From NCBI GenBank assembly GCA_947624095.1, contig CANQIR010000044.1:1-8466 (forward strand): 8,466 nucleotides of DNA, given 5' to 3'. The notes beneath the pieces are model-generated. The model ran no database searches and was not told the origin of the DNA. It worked only from the letters and a program-made list of their open reading frames with translations. The translations under genes were made by a program, and so were the position numbers. Origin of the DNA: an uncultured Bacilli bacterium (lineage in GTDB: Bacteria > Bacillota_I > Bacilli_A > RF39 > UBA660). This document shows, piece after piece, positions 4,477-8,466 of the stretch. Position 1 is the first letter of the stretch. Each line of letters opens with the position of its first letter.

Positions 4477-6660
4477 ATGAACGATAAGAATGATAATGAG
4501 TTAGAAAAAACGATTGCCATAGAAGATTTAGCAGATATAATTCCAGAAGAAAATTTAACTAATGAAGATACTGAACCAGTACCAGTAATGGAAACTTCTA
4601 GAGAAGAACAAAATGATGAGATGTATAAAGAACTAGAAGAAGAGAAACTAACCAAAATAGAGAAATTAAAAAGATGGTGGAAAAATCTTGAGAAAAAGAA
4701 TAAGATTTTAATAATTTCTTTATTAGTAATAGCTTTATTATTTATTATCGTTTTAATTATATTTTTGTTTAGTGGAGATAGTAAGGAAGATACAGGAAGT
4801 AATAATTCATCAGGAGATAAACCAGATGAAGTTATTGTAATGGAAGATAATTATATATATAAAGATGGGGTTTTATCTTTATTAAATAGTAGGGGAGATG
4901 AAATAGGTACCTATGAATGTACTAATAAAGAAGAGAAACTTTGTTATGTAGCTTATAATTCATTAGAAGATAGTTTTGATGAAGTAGTTAATGTTTATGA
5001 AAATGGGGAGTTAGTAAATACTAGAAGTGAAATAAAGAATGATAGTTATGTTTTTATATTTGATAATATTGAAGGAGAAGATTTAATTACTCTTTATGAT
5101 ATTAAAAATAAATCGGTAGTAGATAAATATCAATTAGTTAAAGATTTAGATTATGATGATAAGAAATATAGTATTGTAAAGAATAAAGAGGGAAAGTATG
5201 GTTTATATGAATTTAGTGAAGATGCTAAAGTAGTAATAGATTATACTTATGATTATTTGGGTTATTTAAAGGGAAAATATCTTGTTTTTACAAAGAATGG
5301 TAGTTATGGATTAGTTGATTTTAGTAATAAGGAAGTAGCTAAAAATATTGATAGACAGATAAAAAGTTATAATGATAATTACATTGTTGTTGCTGATAAA
5401 AACGGGAGAAATTATCAATTATTAAAATTAGATGGGACGACTATTAATAATGAAAAGTATGATTTTATAAGTCTTTATGATGATTATTATGGATATGTAG
5501 ATGATGATTTATTATATTTTAAAGATTATAATTTAGATAAATTATATGAAGAAGGTATAAGTCTTTATGATGAGGATTATGTAGGGAAGAAAATATATAA
5601 TGAAGATGGCGTAAAGATTAAGGAAGAAAGCAGTTTCAGTGTAAGTATAATTGGGAATAATTTAAATATTGAAGTTAGTGATGGGGAAGATAAGGAAAGT
5701 ATTGTAGTTGATGTTAGAGATAAAGAATTAAGTAAAAAGTTAAAATTCTATAGTTATTATGGTGGTAAATTATATTTTTATGAAGATGAAGGGAAGACTA
5801 AGTTATTAGGTAGTTATCCTTGTAATAATAAAAATGATGTAGAAAAGGGTAGTGTTAGTACTTGTAAGTTAGCTTTTGATACGGTTTATGAAGATAATTA
5901 TACTTATGTTAAGAAGAATAAAAATGCAACGGTACCAATTATTAATAATCGGTTTGTATTTGTTTATGATTCACCTTTATTAAGTAATGAGAGTAATCAA
6001 TCTATTAATTTATATGATTTAAAAGATGATAAGAATATTGTAACTTATAGAAGTATTAATTCGCATACATCAGATAATGGGGGAGTGGCTTCGCATAAAG
6101 TTGATGCGGATTTTAGAGTTATGGCACAGAATGTAAATGGTAAATATGGAATGATTAGTGTTAGTTTAACACAAGCAATAGGGGTTTATGGATTTGATTA
6201 TGATTATATGGAAAAGATTAGTTCGACAAGTATTGCAGTAAAAACGGGGGATTACTGGAGTATCATTAATAGTAGTGGAACAGCAGAAGGCAATTACCCA
6301 GGAAGAATTATGAGTATGGTGGGTAATTATGTAGTGGCTAAGATTAGTAATAGTTCTTATAAAGTAAAATTATATGATATGAATTCTAATCCAATAGGGA
6401 GTGAAACTGAGGGATTTGATTATATTAGTGTAGGTAATAAATATTTTGGGGGAGTTAAAAATGGAAAAGTTTATGTGTATGCTTTAAATGGGGGAGTAGC
6501 TGCGGGTAATCCAGATGGTTATACAGTGAACTTTACAGATTATATAACTCATGAAAAACCAGTATTTAAGTTTAGTACTTCACTAGGTAGTGAATATATC
6601 GATATATTAAATAGTGATGGAAGTTATGAAAGTATTAAAATTGAAAGTGAGGAAGAATAA
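4477..6660 (+). CDS. Membrane-anchored WG-repeat-like protein with two tandem copies of a Cys-pair module
   Basis: I do not recognise a characterised family. The 727-residue protein has an acidic, probably disordered N-terminus (1-60), a basic stretch with two tryptophans (61-77), one hydrophobic helix (about 77-98) and a Ser/Asn/Gly-rich linker (99-118). The positive residues before the helix predict N-terminus inside and the large body outside. That body is rich in Tyr, Asp and beta strands. It contains two similar units (about 132-420 and 429-724), each with a cysteine pair (C148/C156 and C449/C463), an 'LYD' strand (206-208, 512-514) and WG-like repeats such as 'EGKYGLYEF' (238-246), 'NGSYGLVDF' (274-282) and 'NGKYGMISV' (554-562). 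'YDY' motifs follow. The downstream gene has a third copy and starts one base before this stop ends (TAATG), so the two are probably made together. A surface sensor, ligand-binding or scaffold role is possible but unproven. Confidence 0.82.
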   Translation: MNDKNDNELEKTIAIEDLADIIPEENLTNEDTEPVPVMETSREEQNDEMYKELEEEKLTKIEKLKRWWKNLEKKNKILIISLLVIALLFIIVLIIFLFSGDSKEDTGSNNSSGDKPDEVIVMEDNYIYKDGVLSLLNSRGDEIGTYECTNKEEKLCYVAYNSLEDSFDEVVNVYENGELVNTRSEIKNDSYVFIFDNIEGEDLITLYDIKNKSVVDKYQLVKDLDYDDKKYSIVKNKEGKYGLYEFSEDAKVVIDYTYDYLGYLKGKYLVFTKNGSYGLVDFSNKEVAKNIDRQIKSYNDNYIVVADKNGRNYQLLKLDGTTINNEKYDFISLYDDYYGYVDDDLLYFKDYNLDKLYEEGISLYDEDYVGKKIYNEDGVKIKEESSFSVSIIGNNLNIEVSDGEDKESIVVDVRDKELSKKLKFYSYYGGKLYFYEDEGKTKLLGSYPCNNKNDVEKGSVSTCKLAFDTVYEDNYTYVKKNKNATVPIINNRFVFVYDSPLLSNESNQSINLYDLKDDKNIVTYRSINSHTSDNGGVASHKVDADFRVMAQNVNGKYGMISVSLTQAIGVYGFDYDYMEKISSTSIAVKTGDYWSIINSSGTAEGNYPGRIMSMVGNYVVAKISNSSYKVKLYDMNSNPIGSETEGFDYISVGNKYFGGVKNGKVYVYALNGGVAAGNPDGYTVNFTDYITHEKPVFKFSTSLGSEYIDILNSDGSYESIKIESEEE
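4870..5736 (+). repeat. Module copy 1 within the 727-residue protein
   Basis: Residues about 132-420. Order of landmarks: 'LLNSRGDEIGTYEC' (135-148), second Cys at 156 followed by 'YVAY', 'DSYVFIFD' (189-196), 'ITLYDIKNKSVV' (204-215), 'EGKYGLYEF' (238-246), 'YTYDYLG' (256-262), 'YIVVADKNG' (302-310) and 'KYDFISLY' (327-334). The same order recurs in copies 2 and 3. Boundaries are approximate. Confidence 0.7.
5761..6648 (+). repeat. Module copy 2 within the 727-residue protein
   Basis: Residues about 429-724. Landmarks: 'KLLGSYPC' (442-449), a longer Cys spacing to 463 followed by 'KLAFDTVYEDNYTYV', 'NRFVFVYD' (491-498), 'INLYDLKDDKNIVTY' (510-524), 'NGKYGMISV' (554-562), 'FDYDYM' (573-578), 'YWSIINSSGTAEG' (593-605) and 'GFDYISVGN' (646-654). 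It is closer to copy 3 than copy 1 is in the 'WSIINS' part. Confidence 0.68.
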
Positions 6661-7646
6661 TGAGTAATAATAAAAAGGGTGAATTTGTCGTAATAATTAT
6701 TCTTCTAGTTATATTTGTACCAGGAATGATTTTAGGAATAGTAGGAAAAGTTCAAAATGGTAAAGATAAAGATTCAGAAAGTAGCAGTACTGGTGGGTCA
6801 GGGGGATTACCTACTAATATTTTAGATTTAGTAGATAGTGCCGGCAATTACTTGGGAGCTTATATATGTAATGATGGAGTGGTATATTGTGGATTTGCTT
6901 ATGAAACAATAGATGATAGTACATATCATTTAGATTATTATGATGATGGAAATATTGAGACAATTGGGGTAATTGCTAATACTTATGCTTTTATAGTAGA
7001 GGGAACAACAGAAGAAGAATATTATAGGTCAGCACCAATTAAGTTATATAATATAATAAATCAAGAAACAGTAATGGAATTAGAAGCAGTAAAGAATTAT
7101 ACAGCAGGAATTGAAGGGGGAATGTTTATTGTTAAACAAAATGGCAAATGGGGTATTTTAGTACTTAATACAACTAGTGCGTCTTTAATATTAGAACCTA
7201 GTTATGATTATATTGGTTTAGCTAATGTAAGAAATACTGATGGATCAATTATTAGTGATGAATTTGTTGCGATGAGTGGGGGTAGTTGGAGTATAATTAA
7301 TAGTACAGGAGAAAGTTTATTTGGGAGTTTAAATAATGAAATAGTTGATTATAATGGTCAGAATGTGATTGCTTTAAATAGTGTTGGTAAACAGATATTA
7401 TATAGTTATAGTGGTACGCAGTTATTAAGTGGAAATGTTTATAATAAGATAATATTTGTGGGAAGATATGTAGGAGTTTTTGATAATTCTAATCAATTCT
7501 ATATAATAGATCAAAATACTGATCAACAAATTACTACTAATAGATATGATTATGCTAATACTAGTGATGTTACTTTAGATTATCAAGATAATCGCGTAAC
7601 TATTAAAGTTAATGGTGAAGTAGTAGAAAGTAATGTTAATGTGTAA
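6660..7646 (+). CDS. Membrane-anchored WG-repeat-like protein with one Cys-pair module
   Basis: No characterised family is recognised. This 328-residue protein has a short basic N-terminus, one hydrophobic helix (about 9-29), a Ser/Gly-rich linker (38-52) and then a body that parallels the modules of the preceding protein. Landmarks are 'LVDSAGNYLGAYIC' (57-70), C77 in 'YCGFAY', 'TYAFIVEG' (108-115), 'IKLYNII' (127-133), the WG-type repeat 'NGKWGILVLN' (161-170), 'SYDYIGL' (181-187) and 'SWSIINSTGE' (209-218). It ends shortly after 'RYDY' (295-298). There is no signal-peptidase or lipobox motif, so the helix should remain as an anchor with the body outside. The start codon shares its first base with the upstream stop (TAATG), with GAGGAA a few bases before it, indicating translational coupling. 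It lacks the long acidic cytoplasmic tail of its partner. A strong terminator follows. Function is unknown. Confidence 0.82.
   Translation: MSNNKKGEFVVIIILLVIFVPGMILGIVGKVQNGKDKDSESSSTGGSGGLPTNILDLVDSAGNYLGAYICNDGVVYCGFAYETIDDSTYHLDYYDDGNIETIGVIANTYAFIVEGTTEEEYYRSAPIKLYNIINQETVMELEAVKNYTAGIEGGMFIVKQNGKWGILVLNTTSASLILEPSYDYIGLANVRNTDGSIISDEFVAMSGGSWSIINSTGESLFGSLNNEIVDYNGQNVIALNSVGKQILYSYSGTQLLSGNVYNKIIFVGRYVGVFDNSNQFYIIDQNTDQQITTNRYDYANTSDVTLDYQDNRVTIKVNGEVVESNVNV
6819..7643 (+). repeat. Module copy 3 (body of the 328-residue protein)
   Basis: Residues about 54-328 follow the same order of landmarks as the two modules upstream, including Cys70/Cys77, 'LYN', 'GKWG', 'YDYIG' and 'WSIINS'. At DNA level the stretch around 7287-7310 (TTGGAGTATAATTAATAGTA...) closely resembles 6254-6280 in copy 2, which supports common descent in addition to a shared fold. 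Confidence 0.7.
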
Positions 7647-7652
7647 ATAATT

Positions 7653-7680
7653 AAAAGAGTTGCGGTGGCAACTTTTTTTA
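7653..7680 (+). terminator. Intrinsic terminator after the WG-repeat-like pair
   Basis: AGTTGC (7658-7663) pairs with GCAACT (7668-7673) around a GGTG loop, followed by a run of seven Ts (7673-7679). The A run at 7653-7656 can extend the stem into the T run. It lies 7 bases after the stop codon and is the clearest terminator in the window. Confidence 0.9.
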
Positions 7681-7701
7681 AAATAAATATTTTAATTAAG
7701 T

Positions 7702-7730
7702 TTGTAATAAAGGGAAAAATTTGGTATATT
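7702..7730 (+). promoter_or_regulatory. Promoter of the coiled-coil protein gene
   Basis: There is a -35 TTGTAA (7702-7707), a 17-base spacer and -10 TATATT (7725-7730) preceded by TGG, an extended -10. Transcription would start near 7737. The GGGGGAA at 7743-7749, five bases before the ATG at 7755, serves as ribosome binding site through G-U-tolerant pairing. Confidence 0.78.
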
Positions 7731-7754
7731 ATTTCTACGTTTGGGGGAATTAAT

Positions 7755-8466
7755 ATGGCTTTATCTAATTATGAAAAAATAAGTGTTATTAAATATATTA
7801 AAAATTGTCCAATGGGAGAGATATATTATTTAGATATATGTTCTGTTTTAAGAAAAGGAAGAAAAGCTAGTTATGAGGAATTAATTGAGTTTTTTACAGA
7901 GTTTGTTTTAGATGCATTTACTAATGATAAGTATAATCCGAATCTTTTAGAAAAATTAATATCTTGTATTAGTTCAATGACTAATTGGTGTGCTAATGAT
8001 GGAAAGGGATTAGATAGTATTTTATTTGGTAAAATACAAAATGTTGTGAATACTTATGAAAATTATACTTTAGATAAAGAGGGAATTTTAAAACCACAAA
8101 TTGAGTTATTAAAAGAGGTATTAGATGGTTTTGAAGTTAATAAGGAGGACTTAGTAGCTTCTTATATTGGAGAAATAAGTGATTTGCAAAAAGAAATAAG
8201 AGAGTTAAATAAAGCATTGGCAGATGCGTTAGCAAATTATGCTAATTTAGAGAAGCAATTTAAAGATAAAGAAAGAACTTTAAATAAGAAAAATGGGGAA
8301 GTTGGTGAGATTAAACAAGAAAACGAAAAATTAAATAGAGAAATTAAAGCTTTAGAAAAGAAAATTAAAGAATTAAAAGAAGCAATAGAAAAGTTAGAAA
8401 ATCAGGTAACTTCATTAGAAGCATTAAAAGGGGAGTTACAAAAAGATAATGACAATTTAAGAAAGG
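7755..8466 (+). CDS. Helical-domain plus coiled-coil protein of unknown function, 3' end outside window
   Basis: The frame starts at ATG 7755 after a GGGGGAA ribosome binding site and its own promoter, and is open to the window edge (237 full codons). Residues 1-135 (starting MALSNYEKISVIKYIKN) look like a compact helical domain. It has aromatic and leucine positions but no motif I can name; cysteines are at 18, 29, 71 and 79. From about 137 to the edge there is a strongly charged Leu/Ile heptad pattern with Lys/Glu alternation, for example 'EIKALEKKIKELKEAIEKLE' (196-215), typical of a long parallel coiled coil. No signal peptide or membrane helix is seen, so it is likely cytoplasmic. The missing C-terminus may carry the functional domain, such as a nuclease, ATPase or other effector, and nothing here decides that. 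The terminator and promoter upstream make it a separate unit from the WG-repeat-like pair. Confidence 0.85.
   Translation, partial: MALSNYEKISVIKYIKNCPMGEIYYLDICSVLRKGRKASYEELIEFFTEFVLDAFTNDKYNPNLLEKLISCISSMTNWCANDGKGLDSILFGKIQNVVNTYENYTLDKEGILKPQIELLKEVLDGFEVNKEDLVASYIGEISDLQKEIRELNKALADALANYANLEKQFKDKERTLNKKNGEVGEIKQENEKLNREIKALEKKIKELKEAIEKLENQVTSLEALKGELQKDNDNLRK

Noticed and set aside
4413..4655. An 80-codon open frame on the minus strand, very rich in serine
   Set aside because: It is antisense to the start of the 727-residue protein gene. The serines arise from complementing its acidic, lysine-rich codons, and there is no ribosome binding site or family match.
1..8466. Mycoplasma-type code with TGA as tryptophan
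   Set aside because: Tryptophans are TGG, and TGA is the stop of the polymerase, alkylation-repair and phosphodiesterase genes at the expected protein ends.
1..8466. CRISPR arrays, insertion sequences, tRNA genes or a defence island
   Set aside because: No spaced direct repeats, transposase motifs, terminal inverted repeats or cloverleaf-like sequences were seen. The repeats at 4870-7643 are divergent protein modules.

Overview
The window is AT-rich chromosomal DNA from a low-GC Gram-positive bacterium. It has strong AGGAGG-type ribosome binding sites, sigma-A-like promoters with extended -10 elements, a lipoprotein signal peptide, a YolD/Y-family polymerase pair and a LexA box that fits the Bacillus-type consensus. 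TGA is a stop codon (three genes end with it) and tryptophan is TGG, so this is the standard bacterial code, not the Mycoplasma code. My inference is an uncultured, probably host-associated Bacilli or Erysipelotrichia-like lineage. No tRNA, rRNA, CRISPR array, transposase or phage gene is visible.

Layout: (1) 1-806 (+) is the 3' part of glutamyl-tRNA synthetase, beginning just before its KLSKR motif. It ends in a hairpin that can serve as a terminator on both strands. (2) 816-2370 (-) is a two-gene translesion operon: a UvrX/YqjW-type Y-family DNA polymerase, then a YolD-like protein overlapping it by 8 bases. Its promoter is followed at once by a LexA (SOS) box that abuts the ribosome binding site. 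(3) Divergent from it, 2486-3810 (+) holds an AlkD-like DNA alkylation repair protein and a cyclophilin-type peptidyl-prolyl isomerase lipoprotein, overlapping by ATGA, behind a near-consensus promoter. (4) 3858-4445 (+) is a compact cytoplasmic glycerophosphodiester phosphodiesterase-like protein. Its ribosome binding site lies inside a terminator-like hairpin. (5) 4477-7646 (+) is a pair of overlapping genes for membrane-anchored, WG-repeat-like proteins, followed by a clear intrinsic terminator. (6) From 7755 (+) a new promoter drives a protein with a helical N-terminal domain and a long coiled coil, cut off by the window end.

Genes 2 and 3 form a small DNA-damage island with back-to-back promoters: damage-induced lesion bypass on one side and alkyl-base repair on the other. 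The most unusual part is the 4477-7646 pair. By eye, the long protein contains two copies and the short protein one copy of the same roughly 280-300-residue module. Each copy has a cysteine pair near its N-terminal end, then a 'LYD/LYN' strand, then WG-like 'GKYG/GKWG' and 'YDY' repeats. Both proteins have one N-terminal membrane helix and a predicted exterior body. Their function is unknown; they look like a co-translated surface-protein pair that arose by duplication. I found no defence or mobile system that I could support.
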